DNA from: Pelagibacterales bacterium SAG-MED29
GTDB lineage: Bacteria > Pseudomonadota > Alphaproteobacteria > Pelagibacterales > Pelagibacteraceae
Reading direction: 5' to 3'
DNA: 63,705 bases
NCBI GenBank assembly: GCA_014653815.1
Contig: JACWDZ010000002.1
Span: forward strand, 102,501-166,205
The notes beneath the pieces were generated by a model. It did not search any database. It was not told the origin of the DNA and was given only the letters and a program-made list of their open reading frames with translations. How positions within the stretch are numbered: position 1 is the stretch's first letter; each line of letters starts with the position of its first letter. A program made the position numbers and the translations under genes. Below are positions 41,438 to 50,784 of the stretch, piece by piece.

Positions 41438-41761
41438 ATGAGTATTTTTGAAAAAAAAGAAAAAAATTTAAATGAGTTAATAGATAAATTGAATGCTTTG
41501 ACATCAACTTATTCACATTCTTCATATAAAACACAGAAAATTAAAACTGAAAAAAACGAATTACTCAGACAAAAATCAGTAATTGAAAAAAAGAATGAAG
41601 AATTAATGAGAGAACATAAATATTTAAAGGAAAAAATAGCCAATCTTCAAGAAGAAATTAATAAAAAATCAAATATGGAAGATAAATTCAATCAAGACAT
41701 TGAAGAACTGAGTCAAGAAACAGAAAATTTAGTGAGTGAAATTGAAGAATGGCAAACGTAA
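41438..41761 (+). CDS. Small coiled-coil protein upstream of zapA
   Basis: 107 residues, almost entirely one predicted coiled coil (Lys/Glu-rich heptads from about residue 5 to 105). No catalytic motif. Proteins like this (DUF4164 type, tentative) precede zapA in many alphaproteobacteria. It overlaps zapA by 13 bp, so a role with ZapA at the division ring is possible by context only. Confidence 0.7.
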   Translation: MSIFEKKEKNLNELIDKLNALTSTYSHSSYKTQKIKTEKNELLRQKSVIEKKNEELMREHKYLKEKIANLQEEINKKSNMEDKFNQDIEELSQETENLVSEIEEWQT

Positions 41762-42195
41762 ATATTAAATTTAATAATAAAGATTATCTTTTATCTTGTG
41801 ATGACGGTCAAGAAGAGTCATTAAAAAGTTTAACTAAGTTTTTAGACAAGAAATATAGTGAGTTAAAAGATAAATTAGGAAATATTGGAGAAAATAAGCT
41901 TTTATTGATTACTACGATACAGTTAATTGATGAATACTTTGATTTAAAACAAAGAGTTGCTCAACAAAAGAAAAAAATAGACAATTTAGCAGATAAATTT
42001 CAAGAATTAAAAAAATTAGCCATTAAATATAAAGAAGGAAAAGACAAAGAAATCAGTAAGCTGAATGATGAATTAGATAAGTTTCAAAAAATTGTTGAAG
42101 AAAACAATAATCTGTACGAGTCAATGCTAGACAAAACAACAAAATCTCTAGAAAAAATACTTTCTAACACTGAATCAACTTCTAAAGTTCAGTAA
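41749..42195 (+). CDS. zapA: Cell division protein ZapA
   Basis: 148 residues. The N-terminal beta-hairpin domain VNIKFNNKDYLLSCDDGQEE is the ZapA head, followed by a long coiled coil. The tail (about 100-148) extends beyond the usual 105-110 residue length. ZapA cross-links FtsZ filaments. It abuts fau with no gap, so the 6S RNA gene often found between them is not here. Confidence 0.85.
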   Translation: MANVNIKFNNKDYLLSCDDGQEESLKSLTKFLDKKYSELKDKLGNIGENKLLLITTIQLIDEYFDLKQRVAQQKKKIDNLADKFQELKKLAIKYKEGKDKEISKLNDELDKFQKIVEENNNLYESMLDKTTKSLEKILSNTESTSKVQ

Positions 42196-42750
42196 ATGCA
42201 GAGCAAAGATCGATTAAGAAAAAAATATTTTATTATTAGAAAGAAAAAATATTTTGATATAAAGCCTAGTTTTTTTTATCCATTAATCGAACTAATAAAA
42301 AAAAAACATAAGAAAAAAAATGTTAATTTATCCAGTTATTATCCTGCTTCTTTCGAAGTAAATATTCTTAAATTGTTCGATTTAAATGCTATGGGTAAAA
42401 TAAAAATATTTTTACCAGTAATAACAGGAAAAAACTCAATGCATTTTTATAAATGGGAAAAGCATGATGTATTGCAAGTTAATAAATTTGGAATGCTTGA
42501 GCCTTTTAAATCATTCAAAAATATCATTCCAAACGTCATGCTAATCCCATTGTTAGCATATGATAATAAAAATAATAGATTAGGATATGGAGGAGGATTT
42601 TATGATCGGTATCTTAAAAAATATTTAAAAACATACAATAATATTTTGACAATTGGCATTGCTTTTTCATTTCAAAAACATCATAAGCTTCCAGTGTCCA
42701 ATAATGATGTAAAATTAGATTATATATTGACAGAGAAAGGTATCGTTTAA
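42196..42750 (+). CDS. fau: 5-formyltetrahydrofolate cyclo-ligase
   Basis: 184 residues. A basic N terminus (KDRLRKKYFIIRKKKYF) carries the substrate/ATP residues, and YGGGFYDRYL near residue 135 is the family's phosphate/ATP loop. It converts 5-formyl-THF to 5,10-methenyl-THF with ATP. Start directly after the zapA stop; one base shared with ymdB. Confidence 0.92.
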   Translation: MQSKDRLRKKYFIIRKKKYFDIKPSFFYPLIELIKKKHKKKNVNLSSYYPASFEVNILKLFDLNAMGKIKIFLPVITGKNSMHFYKWEKHDVLQVNKFGMLEPFKSFKNIIPNVMLIPLLAYDNKNNRLGYGGGFYDRYLKKYLKTYNNILTIGIAFSFQKHHKLPVSNNDVKLDYILTEKGIV

Positions 42751-43556
42751 TGAGGATTCTTATATTGGGGGACGTAATGGGACCCTCTGGAAGAAAGGCA
42801 ATTAAAAAGAGTCTGTCTAAAATTATTAATGATAATGAAATAGATTTTACTATTATCAATGGAGAAAATGCAGCGGATGATGGAAGGGGGATTACAAAGT
42901 TAATAGCGGAAGAATTTTTTTTGCTGGGAGTTGATGTTATTACTTCTGGAAATCATATTTGGGATAAAAAAGAAACAACCGATTACATAAATAAAGAAAA
43001 CAGACTTCTTAGGCCAGCAAATCTTTTGGATGATTCCCCTGGAAAAGGTTATGGAATTTATTCAACAAAAAATAAAAAATTTAAAGTTGGAGTTATAAAT
43101 TTAATGGGAAATGTTTTTATGAAAAAAACAGAAGATGTTTTTGAAACAGCAAAAAAAATTAAAGATACGATTGTATTAAAAAAGAATGTTGATTTTATTG
43201 TAGTTGATTTTCACGGTGAAATCACAAGTGAAAAAATGGCAATTGGTCATTTTTTCGATGGATCATCAACGGGAGTAGTTGGAACTCATACTCATATACC
43301 CACTGCGGATACTAGAATTTTAGAAAAAGGAACAGCATACCAAACAGATATCGGTATGTGTGGGGATTACAATTCTGTGATCGGCATGAATAAAGAAAAT
43401 TCACTAAAAAGATTTCTTAAATCTAAAGACGCAATTAAACATTTTCCTGCTGAAGGAGATGCCACATTATCAGGAATAATTATTGATGCAGATCATGAGA
43501 CAGGTTTGGCAAAAAAAATAACTAGATTAATTGAAGGTGGAAGTTTAATTAAATAA
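42750..43556 (+). CDS. ymdB: YmdB family metallophosphoesterase
   Basis: 268 residues. ILGDVMGPSGRKAI, NGENAADDGRGIT, TSGNHIWDK, DFHGEITSEK and GTHTHIPTADTRI supply the Asp/Asn/His metal ligands typical of the YmdB family, which hydrolyses cyclic nucleotides in Bacillus. The fau-ymdB-yebC-ruvC order is typical of alphaproteobacteria. Physiological substrate in this organism unknown. Confidence 0.9.
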   Translation: MRILILGDVMGPSGRKAIKKSLSKIINDNEIDFTIINGENAADDGRGITKLIAEEFFLLGVDVITSGNHIWDKKETTDYINKENRLLRPANLLDDSPGKGYGIYSTKNKKFKVGVINLMGNVFMKKTEDVFETAKKIKDTIVLKKNVDFIVVDFHGEITSEKMAIGHFFDGSSTGVVGTHTHIPTADTRILEKGTAYQTDIGMCGDYNSVIGMNKENSLKRFLKSKDAIKHFPAEGDATLSGIIIDADHETGLAKKITRLIEGGSLIK

Positions 43557-43558
43557 AT

Positions 43559-44290
43559 ATGGCGGGTCATTCACATTGGGCTGGAATCAAACACAAAAAA
43601 GGTCGTGCCGATAAAGAAAGATCAAAAATTTTTTCAAAACTTTCAAGAGAAATTACAGTTTCTGCAAAATTGGGAGATAAAGATCCTGACATGAATCCTA
43701 GGCTAAGAACAGCCATTCAAGCTGCCAAGCAGGCAAATATGCCTAAAGATAATATTTCTCGAGCAATAAACAAATCAGAAATGAGCAGTGATAAAAATTA
43801 TGAAAATTTAAGATACGAAGGTTTTGGACCATTTAATATTGCTTTTATAATTGAAACATTAACAGATAATAAAAACAGATCTGCTTCAAGTATAAGGACA
43901 GTTTTGCAGAAGAATGGAGGTAGACTTGGAGAGTCCGGATCCACTACTCATTTATTTTACAATTGTGGAGTTCTTCATATAGATAAGAACAAATGTAGTG
44001 AAGAAGAAATATTTGAAATAGCTACAAATTCTGGAGCTAAAGACTGTCTTAATCTAGACAATTATCATGAAGTGATCTCTGAAAAAGAGGATTTTTATAA
44101 AGTTAAAAGCGAATTTGAAAAGAAATTAGACAACTTCCAACACTCTGGCGTAGAATGGAGGCCTCTTAGTTATTTAGATTTAAATAAAGAAGAAAGTGAA
44201 AAAATTGTGGAAATATTAGAATCGTTGGAGGAGCTAGATGATGTTCAAAATATTTATACAAATGCTAATCTAGAAAATTTTAAATTATGA
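43559..44290 (+). CDS. yebC: YebC/PmpR family protein
   Basis: 243 residues. It begins AGHSHWAGIKHKKGRADKER, the universal YebC N terminus, and has the central RYEGFGPFNIAFIIETLTDN. Formerly seen as a transcription regulator; recent work points to a role in relieving ribosome stalling at some motifs. Acidic C-terminal domain. It overlaps ruvC by 4 bp. Confidence 0.95.
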   Translation: MAGHSHWAGIKHKKGRADKERSKIFSKLSREITVSAKLGDKDPDMNPRLRTAIQAAKQANMPKDNISRAINKSEMSSDKNYENLRYEGFGPFNIAFIIETLTDNKNRSASSIRTVLQKNGGRLGESGSTTHLFYNCGVLHIDKNKCSEEEIFEIATNSGAKDCLNLDNYHEVISEKEDFYKVKSEFEKKLDNFQHSGVEWRPLSYLDLNKEESEKIVEILESLEELDDVQNIYTNANLENFKL

Positions 44291-44778
44291 AAATCATAGG
44301 AATTGACCCAGGATTAAGTGGAGCAATAGCTATTCTAGAGAACAATAAAGTGCTTAATATTTTTGAAATACCAGTGATGTCTGAGGGAAAAAAAAATAAA
44401 AGACAACTTAATAGTGCACAACTAGTAAAATTATTGAAAGACAATATTTCAGAAAATGAGGAAGTGTCGGTCGTCGTCGAACAAGTGAACGCAATGCCAG
44501 GACAAGGGGTTACTAGCATGTTTAATTTTGGCCAAACTTTTGGAGCAATAAAAGGTGTATGCGCGGCTTTAGGTTTGCCAATTTTTTTTGTAAGACCATC
44601 GAAGTGGAAAAAACATTTTGAATTGATAAATTCATCAAAAGATTCAAGCAGAACTAAAGCAATAGAGATGTACCCTTCATTGTCTGATGATTTAGCTAGA
44701 AAAAAAGATGTAAATAAATCAGACGCTATTTTAATAGCAAGATTTTATAGCGAGACCAGATTAAATGAAGGTAATTAA
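44287..44778 (+). CDS. ruvC: RuvC-family Holliday junction resolvase, phage/MOC1-like type
   Basis: 163 residues, RNase H fold. IGIDPGLSGAIAIL has the first catalytic Asp and VVVEQVNAMPGQG the Glu; the last acidic residues lie in ARKKDVNKSDAILIA. MPGQGVTSMFNFGQTFG and RPSKWKKHF are features of the phage- and chloroplast-MOC1-like group. Canonical RuvC has the LGQARG and VKxAVxGxG motifs instead, which are missing here. The Asp at the E. coli D138 position appears to be Asn, with D141 kept. It sits after yebC where ruvC normally lies, but ruvA, ruvB and ybgC are not next to it. Confidence 0.8.
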   Translation: MKIIGIDPGLSGAIAILENNKVLNIFEIPVMSEGKKNKRQLNSAQLVKLLKDNISENEEVSVVVEQVNAMPGQGVTSMFNFGQTFGAIKGVCAALGLPIFFVRPSKWKKHFELINSSKDSSRTKAIEMYPSLSDDLARKKDVNKSDAILIARFYSETRLNEGN

Positions 44779-44847
44779 ATAAATTAATCGTATATTTAAC
44801 TTTAAAAGCGCCAAATTCATGACACATTCTAAAAGTAATTAACTTTA

Positions 44848-45528
44848 ATGGAACAAGAAATAGCGGCTCAAGTTGTTGGTTTAGGCGGAAGCTCAGATTT
44901 TTCTTTGTGGAAACTTTTTGTACGAGCTGATTTTGTTGTTAAATTTGTTATCATTCTTTTGATTGCTAGTTCTATTTTTTCTTGGGCATTGATATTTGAT
45001 AAATTTAAATTATTTAAAAGTATTAATGCTTCAACAGAAGATTTTGAAAAAAAATTTTGGAAAGCAAAATCTGCTGAAGGTTTTAATAATAACCTTCCCG
45101 CAAATTCAAAAGATCCAGCAACAAGAATTTTTAAAACAGCGATGAATGAAGTTATTAAAACAAAGAGGCAATCATCTGCAGTTCAAGCAGCAAGAGTTGA
45201 ACGAGTTTTAGAAATTGCAACAGATGATGAAATTAAAAAGATAGAAAAAAATTTTACTTTTCTTGCTACAGTAGGGTCTACTGCACCATTTATAGGATTG
45301 TTTGGAACGGTCTGGGGGATCATGAATTCTTTTCAATCAATTGCAATTTCTAGAAATACAAGTTTAGCAATAGTAGCGCCCGGCATTGCGGAAGCTTTGT
45401 TTGCAACTGCTCTTGGTTTATTAGCTGCGATTCCAGCAGTTGTGGCTTATAATAAATTTAATAGTGACTCCAAAAGATATATTTCAAAAATAGATAATTT
45501 TTCAAAAAGATTTTTATCAATTATATAA
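44848..45528 (+). CDS. tolQ: Tol-Pal system protein TolQ
   Basis: 226 residues with three membrane helices (about 28-52, 135-160, 170-195), including the conserved LATVGSTAPFIGLFGTVWGIMN and PGIAEALFATALGL. It forms the proton-driven motor with TolR in the inner membrane, energising TolA to hold the outer membrane during division. It starts the six-gene tol-pal set after a 69-bp gap that probably carries its promoter. Confidence 0.95.
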   Translation: MEQEIAAQVVGLGGSSDFSLWKLFVRADFVVKFVIILLIASSIFSWALIFDKFKLFKSINASTEDFEKKFWKAKSAEGFNNNLPANSKDPATRIFKTAMNEVIKTKRQSSAVQAARVERVLEIATDDEIKKIEKNFTFLATVGSTAPFIGLFGTVWGIMNSFQSIAISRNTSLAIVAPGIAEALFATALGLLAAIPAVVAYNKFNSDSKRYISKIDNFSKRFLSII

Positions 45529-45530
45529 AA

Positions 45531-45944
45531 ATGGCTTTTAAATTTAATCGCTCAAGAAATGAACCTATGAGTGAAATTAACGTAACGCCATTTGTTGATG
45601 TTATGTTAGTTTTATTAATTATTTTCATGGTAACAGCCCCCCTTTTGACAGTGGGCGTTCAAGTTGATTTACCGGAGTCTGCAGCAGATTCTCTACCAGA
45701 CGATCAGGAGCCATTAACAATAACTATTAATTCTAAAGGCGAAGTTTATATTCAAGAACACAAAGTTAATTATCAAAAAATTGTTCCAAAACTTTTAGCT
45801 ATCGCAAAAAATAGAACAGACACAAGAATTTATGTTCGAGGCGATAAAACTATAAATTATGGTAGAGTTCTAGAAGTTATGGGAACATTGTCTGGCGCAG
45901 GTTTTTCAAAAGTAGCATTAATATCTGAGCCATACAAAAATTAA
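45531..45944 (+). CDS. tolR: Tol-Pal system protein TolR
   Basis: 137 residues. A single N-terminal membrane helix (about 20-42) includes INVTPFVDVMLVLLIIFMV, with the proton-carrying Asp. The periplasmic domain ends in GAGFSKVALIS. It begins 2 bp after tolQ. Motor partner of TolQ. Confidence 0.95.
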   Translation: MAFKFNRSRNEPMSEINVTPFVDVMLVLLIIFMVTAPLLTVGVQVDLPESAADSLPDDQEPLTITINSKGEVYIQEHKVNYQKIVPKLLAIAKNRTDTRIYVRGDKTINYGRVLEVMGTLSGAGFSKVALISEPYKN

Positions 45945-45951
45945 ATGAAAA

Positions 45952-46758
45952 ATGACAAAAAGTTTAATTTATTCTTTAATATTTCACTCGGTTATGATTT
46001 TACTAACCGTTTTAACTTTACCATTTATGATTAGACAACCAATAGATTTACCCCCTATAGTTTCAGTTGAGTTAATTCAAATTTCGGACAAAACAAATAT
46101 TCCGTTTGCTCCAAAAGCTAGAAAAATTATCGAAGAAACAAAAAAAAAAGAAGAAAGAGTAGTTTCTGAGCAAGCACCACCAGCGGCAAAAGCAAAAGAA
46201 AAACCTGATAGAATTCCTTTACCAGACGAAAAAAAAGAAAAAAAGAAGATAGTTAAAAAAAAACAAAATCCTGAGGAAATAGAACCTGAAATTAGACAGT
46301 CTTCCGAATTTGAAAAAAAGGAAATTGTAGACACAAATCAAATAGCGGCTTTAATTGATAAAGCTAAAGAAGAAGAGGCAGTAAAAAAAAATAAGATAGA
46401 TAAATTAACTCAAAGCAGCGTTAAGAATTCTTTTGCAACTGGCTTAACGTTATCAGAAGAGGACGCCCTAAGAGCTCAAATATTTGGTTGTTGGAGTGTG
46501 CCTCTTGGCTTACCTTACGATAAAGATTTATTAGTTAGGATTAAGCTAGAATTAAAAAAAGATGGGACAATAGTGAAATCTGAAATTTTAGATCACCAAA
46601 GAATGAATAGACCTGGGCAAAAATTCTATAAAGTGTTGGCGGAAAGCGCTTTGAGAGCAGTTAGATTGTGTCAACCTCTTAAAGTTCCGCCTACAGGATA
46701 CGAAAAATGGAAAAACATACAATTAAATTTTAATCCAACAGAAATGTTAAAAGGGTAA
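45952..46758 (+). CDS. tolA: Tol-Pal system protein TolA
   Basis: 268 residues: an N-terminal membrane anchor (about 5-28), a charged Lys/Glu/Pro-rich linker (about 45-150), and a C-terminal domain with [13 protein letters not shown] and [17 protein letters not shown], as in alphaproteobacterial TolA. It spans the periplasm and links the TolQR motor to TolB-Pal. Linker is much shorter than in E. coli, fitting genome streamlining. Confidence 0.88.
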   Translation: MTKSLIYSLIFHSVMILLTVLTLPFMIRQPIDLPPIVSVELIQISDKTNIPFAPKARKIIEETKKKEERVVSEQAPPAAKAKEKPDRIPLPDEKKEKKKIVKKKQNPEEIEPEIRQSSEFEKKEIVDTNQIAALIDKAKEEEAVKKNKIDKLTQSSVKNSFATGLTLSEEDALRAQIFGCWSVPLGLPYDKDLLVRIKLELKKDGTIVKSEILDHQRMNRPGQKFYKVLAESALRAVRLCQPLKVPPTGYEKWKNIQLNFNPTEMLKG

Positions 46759-46759
46759 T

Positions 46760-48097
46760 ATGAAAAAATTCTTTTTAGCTTTAACAATATATTTCATTTC
46801 CATAAACTCTACATACGCTTTAATAGAAGTTGATATTACTAGAGGTAATTTAGATCCTTTACCAATTGCTGTTTCACCTTTACATGTCGACATAAAATCA
46901 GTTGAGCATGAAGGTATAAAAGTTAAAGAATTAGGCAACAACATTTCTTCAATTATTGAGAAAAATTTTAAAAACACAGGTTTATTTAATCCATTAAAAA
47001 AAGAAGCTTTTGTACAAAAACCTGATATTGCACATTTAAAACCAAGATTTGAAGACTGGAGATTGATCAAAGCTCAGGCATTAGTTACCGGAAAGTTATT
47101 AGTTAAAGATGGAAAATTAAAAGTAGAATTTAGACTTTGGGATTTAACTGCTGCTAAAGAAATGACAGCTTTGGCTTTCACCACAACACCATCTAATTGG
47201 AGAAGAGTTGCTCACATAATATCTGATAAGATATACGAACGTTTAACAGGCGAAGAAGGGTATTTTGATACAAGAATTATTTATGTTTCAGAAAAGGGGC
47301 CAAAAAGTGAAAGAGTAAAAAAATTAGCTATTATGGATCAAGATGGTGCCAATACAAAATACCTAACATTAGGAAATGAACTTGTATTAACTCCAAGATT
47401 TAATCCAACCAATCAAATGATTACTTATCTTTCATACTTTAGAAATATGCCTAGAGTTTATTTGCTCGATATAGAGACTGGCAGGCAAGAGGTCGTTGGA
47501 AATTTTCCAGGTATGACATTTGCTCCCAGATTTTCTCCAGATGGAAAAAAGATAATAATGAGTTTTGCTGAAGATGGTAATTCAGATATTTACACAATGG
47601 ATTTAGAAACCAGAGTCGTTGAGAGAATAACAAACCATTCATCAATTGATACATCACCATCTTTTTCACCGGACGGAAAATATATTGCTTTTAATTCTGA
47701 CAGAAGTGGTCTTCAACAGCTTTATGTTATGAGAAGTGATGGCAGCAATGTAAAAAGAATTACTTTTGGAAAAGGAATTTATGGAACGCCAGTTTGGTCT
47801 CCTAGAGGAGATTTAATAGCTTTTACAAAAATGCGAAAAGGAAGATTTTATATTGGAGTGATGAGAACAGATGGTTCAGGAGAAAGACTATTAACTGAAA
47901 ATTATTATCAAGAGGCCCCGTCTTGGTCGCCCAACGGAAGAGTTTTAGTATTTTATAGAGAGACAAAAGCAGGCTCTAAAGGAGAAGGCTTTTCAGCAAC
48001 ACTTTGGTCAATAGATATAACAGGTTACAATGAGAGAAAACTAATGACTAAAACAGATGCTTCGGACCCATCTTGGTCCTCATTACTATCAAAGTGA
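46760..48097 (+). CDS. tolB: Tol-Pal system protein TolB
   Basis: 445 residues. Signal peptide [20 protein letters not shown] (1-20), an N-terminal alpha/beta domain, then a six-bladed beta-propeller with repeated [24 protein letters not shown] motifs. Periplasmic partner of Pal and TolA. It starts 1 bp after tolA. Confidence 0.95.
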   Translation: MKKFFLALTIYFISINSTYALIEVDITRGNLDPLPIAVSPLHVDIKSVEHEGIKVKELGNNISSIIEKNFKNTGLFNPLKKEAFVQKPDIAHLKPRFEDWRLIKAQALVTGKLLVKDGKLKVEFRLWDLTAAKEMTALAFTTTPSNWRRVAHIISDKIYERLTGEEGYFDTRIIYVSEKGPKSERVKKLAIMDQDGANTKYLTLGNELVLTPRFNPTNQMITYLSYFRNMPRVYLLDIETGRQEVVGNFPGMTFAPRFSPDGKKIIMSFAEDGNSDIYTMDLETRVVERITNHSSIDTSPSFSPDGKYIAFNSDRSGLQQLYVMRSDGSNVKRITFGKGIYGTPVWSPRGDLIAFTKMRKGRFYIGVMRTDGSGERLLTENYYQEAPSWSPNGRVLVFYRETKAGSKGEGFSATLWSIDITGYNERKLMTKTDASDPSWSSLLSK

Positions 48098-48141
48098 AGG
48101 CATTTTTTGTGTAATTTAAGGCTTGAATAATGTTTAATAAT

Positions 48142-48155
48142 TTGAAATATTTCAA
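48142..48155. promoter_or_regulatory. 14-bp palindrome upstream of pal
   Basis: TTGAAATATTTCAA is self-complementary and lies 20 bp before the pal ATG (48176), overlapping a possible -10 region (TTGAAT at 48123 may be the -35). The AGGGG ribosome binding site follows at 48166-48170. The half-sites are in the opposite order to the island operator, so I do not link them. May be chance in AT-rich DNA. Confidence 0.3.
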
Positions 48156-48175
48156 CAATAAACCCAGGGGAAAAA

Positions 48176-48652
48176 ATGACATTTAACAAGAATTTAAAAA
48201 ATATATTTTTAGTAGTTTTTACGACGTTAATTCTAAGCGCTTGTTCAACAGCTAAAAAATCAGGAGACATGGATGGTGATGTATATACTGGAAAAGAAAC
48301 AGTAAAATATTTAGCCTCTGGTGTTCCAGACAGAGTATTTTTTGCTACGAATAAATCTTCTTTAACGACTGCATCAAGAGCGACTCTTAGAAAACAAGCA
48401 ACATATCTAAGAAAAAATAAAAAGCTTAATGTAACAATAGAAGGTCACGCTGACGAAAGAGGAACAAGAGAGTACAACTTAGCTTTAGGTGAACGAAGAG
48501 CAAATGCAGCTAAAGACTATTTAATGACTTATGGAATCTCAGGAAAAAGAATTTCTACGATTAGTTATGGAAAAGAGAAACCTGTTAATCCTGCGTCAAG
48601 CACTTTAGCTTGGTCTCAAAACAGAAGATCAGTTACAGTAAAAGTAAATTAA
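48176..48652 (+). CDS. pal: Peptidoglycan-associated lipoprotein Pal
   Basis: 158 residues. Lipoprotein signal with lipobox LSAC near residue 23, a short linker, then an OmpA-like peptidoglycan-binding domain with VTIEGHADERGTREYNLALG and ERRANA. Outer-membrane lipoprotein that binds TolB or peptidoglycan. The gene has its own 78-bp upstream gap and is followed by a strong terminator, so it is probably made in excess of the other Tol proteins. Confidence 0.96.
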   Translation: MTFNKNLKNIFLVVFTTLILSACSTAKKSGDMDGDVYTGKETVKYLASGVPDRVFFATNKSSLTTASRATLRKQATYLRKNKKLNVTIEGHADERGTREYNLALGERRANAAKDYLMTYGISGKRISTISYGKEKPVNPASSTLAWSQNRRSVTVKVN

Positions 48653-48669
48653 TTTTCTTCAAAATTTAG

Positions 48670-48708
48670 GACCCTTTAATAAATACACTATTAAAGGGTC
48701 TTTTTTTT
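48670..48708 (+). terminator. Strong Rho-independent terminator after pal
   Basis: GACCCTTTAATA (48670-48681) and its exact complement TATTAAAGGGTC (48689-48700) form a 12-bp stem with a 7-base loop, followed by eight T (48701-48708). It is the clearest terminator in the window. Confidence 0.93.
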
Positions 48709-48735
48709 GCCATTTTGTATATTTAAAGATTCATC

Positions 48736-49698
48736 ATGGATTTGATTAAAAAAAATTTTTTAATTTTTGTTATATTTTTATTAGCTTTATCACATTCTTT
48801 TTTAAAAGCGGAGGAAGAGGAAATATTAATTCAAGCAGTCGCAGATCAAATTCAGGTCCTAACCAAAGATTTAAAAACATTAGAAAAAGTTGTTTATAAA
48901 AAATCTGACATTATATCCTCAAGCTCTTCTTCAAATCAATCTAGCAACCTTAATGAAGATATTTTGACTAAACATCTTTTAAAATTAAATGAAATTGAAG
49001 ACCAGTTTAGAGAGCTTACAAATAAATTTGAAGAAGTTAATTTTAAATTAGATAAATTATCTTCACGAGTTACAAAGATTCAATCAGACAACCAATTAAG
49101 ATTTGCTGATCTTGAAAATTCAAATCCTGAAAATAAAAAAACAAAAACAAAAAAAAATTTACCAGGATCTAGTCAACCGGCAGACTTTGGAGCAAACCCA
49201 GGATATTCTGTTTCTAATTTACCTGAAAAACAAGAAACTAGTTCTATTGAAAGCGCTCAAACTGTAATCACGGAAGAACCTGAAAAAAGAGAATCTTTGT
49301 TGCCAGATAAACCTCCACAAGAGCAATATGAATTTGCAGTTAGTTTTATGAAAATAGGAGATTATGAAACTGCAGAATTTGCATTAAAAGAATTTATTCA
49401 AAAAAATAAAGATCATGATTTAGCGGGTAACGCCCAATATTGGTATGGCGAGACATTTAGGATTAGACAGCTTTACTCGGATGCAGCTACAGCATATTTA
49501 GACGGATATCAAAACTATCCAAAAAGCAAAAAGGCTCCAGACAATCTTTTGAAACTTGGTATTACTATGGTTCAACTTGGTGAAAAAGATCAAGGTTGTA
49601 AAATGATATCAGGAGTAAAAAAAGAATATCCAAAAGCAACCAAGTCTGTGTTACAAAAAGCTCAGTATGAGCAAAAAAAATTCAAATGTAATTCTTAA
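48736..49698 (+). CDS. cpoB: Cell division coordinator CpoB (YbgF)
   Basis: 320 residues: a signal peptide (about 1-25), a coiled-coil segment (about 30-125, including KLNEIEDQFRELTNKFEEVN), a low-complexity linker and a C-terminal TPR domain beginning PPQEQYEFAVSFMKIGDYETAE. Periplasmic partner of TolA and PBP1b. It follows pal beyond the terminator, so it has its own promoter. It overlaps tilS by 32 bp. Confidence 0.88.
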   Translation: MDLIKKNFLIFVIFLLALSHSFLKAEEEEILIQAVADQIQVLTKDLKTLEKVVYKKSDIISSSSSSNQSSNLNEDILTKHLLKLNEIEDQFRELTNKFEEVNFKLDKLSSRVTKIQSDNQLRFADLENSNPENKKTKTKKNLPGSSQPADFGANPGYSVSNLPEKQETSSIESAQTVITEEPEKRESLLPDKPPQEQYEFAVSFMKIGDYETAEFALKEFIQKNKDHDLAGNAQYWYGETFRIRQLYSDAATAYLDGYQNYPKSKKAPDNLLKLGITMVQLGEKDQGCKMISGVKKEYPKATKSVLQKAQYEQKKFKCNS

Positions 49699-50689
49699 AA
49701 ATTGTTTTAAAAATTACAAAGAATTATCTCATATTTATTTCTCATTTAAAAAAAAATTAAACTCTTTTAAAAAAAAAACTTTCTTAATTGCTGTATCAGG
49801 TGGACCAGACAGCTTAGCATTAACTGCCTTAGCAAAAGCTTATAGCTATAAAAATAAATGCAAAATTTATTATGTTTTAGTAGACCATAATATTAGAAAA
49901 AACTCGTCAAATGAAGCAAAGTCTGTAAAAAGATTATTAAAAAAATATCAAATAACACTTAATATTTTAAGAAATAAAAAAATAATTACAAGCAATATGC
50001 AAAGTGAAGCAAGAACGGTCCGATACAATCTTCTTACAAATTTTTGTAAAAAAAAAAAGATTAAAACTATATTGACTGCTCACAATCTTGAAGATCAAGT
50101 AGAAACATTTTTTATCAGACTTTCTAGAGGTAGCGGCTTACAGGGATTATCTTCTATGAAGCAAATTTATAAGATTAATGGCAATATTAGCTTAATAAGA
50201 CCTTTACTAGATTTTAAAAAAAATCAACTAATAAAAATTTCAAAAATTACCTTTGGTAAGTATTTTAAAGATCCGACAAATAAAAATACCAAATATTTAA
50301 GGACTAGAATAAGAAATTTAAAAACCTCACTTGAATCAAGTGGAATTAATTATGATAAAATCTTTCAATCAATTAAGAATCTAGCTTCTAGCCGAGATAC
50401 TTTAGATTATTATTTTAACAAAATTTATAAAGATATAATTGTTAAAAAAAATAACAAAATTTTTATCGATTTAAAAAATTTTCATAATATTAATCAAGAA
50501 ATAAAAGTGATGGTTTTAAAGAAAACAATTAAAGATTTTACTAATTCCTATTATGCAGCAAGATCAAAAAAAGTTATTAATTTGATAAATCAAATTAAAG
50601 CAAAAAAAAAAGCAAAATTTACTCTAGGTGGATGCATTATTTTGAGGGAAAAAAAACATATAATTTTAGAGAAAGAGAATAAAAATTAG
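49667..50689 (+). CDS. tilS: tRNA(Ile)-lysidine synthase
   Basis: 340 residues. The ATP-pyrophosphatase loop AVSGGPDSLAL (about residues 42-52) and TAHNLEDQVETFFIRLSRGSGLQGLSSM are diagnostic. It puts lysine on C34 of tRNA-Ile(CAU). The C-terminal extra domains of the E. coli enzyme are shortened. The ATG at 49667 lies within cpoB; a later start is possible. Confidence 0.92.
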   Translation: MSKKNSNVILKNCFKNYKELSHIYFSFKKKLNSFKKKTFLIAVSGGPDSLALTALAKAYSYKNKCKIYYVLVDHNIRKNSSNEAKSVKRLLKKYQITLNILRNKKIITSNMQSEARTVRYNLLTNFCKKKKIKTILTAHNLEDQVETFFIRLSRGSGLQGLSSMKQIYKINGNISLIRPLLDFKKNQLIKISKITFGKYFKDPTNKNTKYLRTRIRNLKTSLESSGINYDKIFQSIKNLASSRDTLDYYFNKIYKDIIVKKNNKIFIDLKNFHNINQEIKVMVLKKTIKDFTNSYYAARSKKVINLINQIKAKKKAKFTLGGCIILREKKHIILEKENKN

Positions 50690-50721
50690 AGATTTCCGTA
50701 AAAGTGATATATTTTGTCTTA

Positions 50722-50749
50722 TTTACAACTTAATTCTTATTAATATAGG
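50722..50749 (+). promoter_or_regulatory. Candidate promoter of ftsH
   Basis: TTTACA (50722-50727), 16-bp spacer, TATAGG (50744-50749), in the 95-bp gap before ftsH. The -35 matches the one in the MarR-like promoter. I see no clear RpoH-type promoter, though heat-shock control of ftsH would be usual. By eye only. Confidence 0.35.
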
Positions 50750-50784
50750 CTTGTTAAATTAAAAATAATGATTATTTAAATAAT

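Noticed and set aside
42190-42200. Possible 6S RNA gene between zapA and fau
   Set aside because: 6S RNA often lies between these genes, but here the zapA stop and fau start are adjacent, so there is no room.
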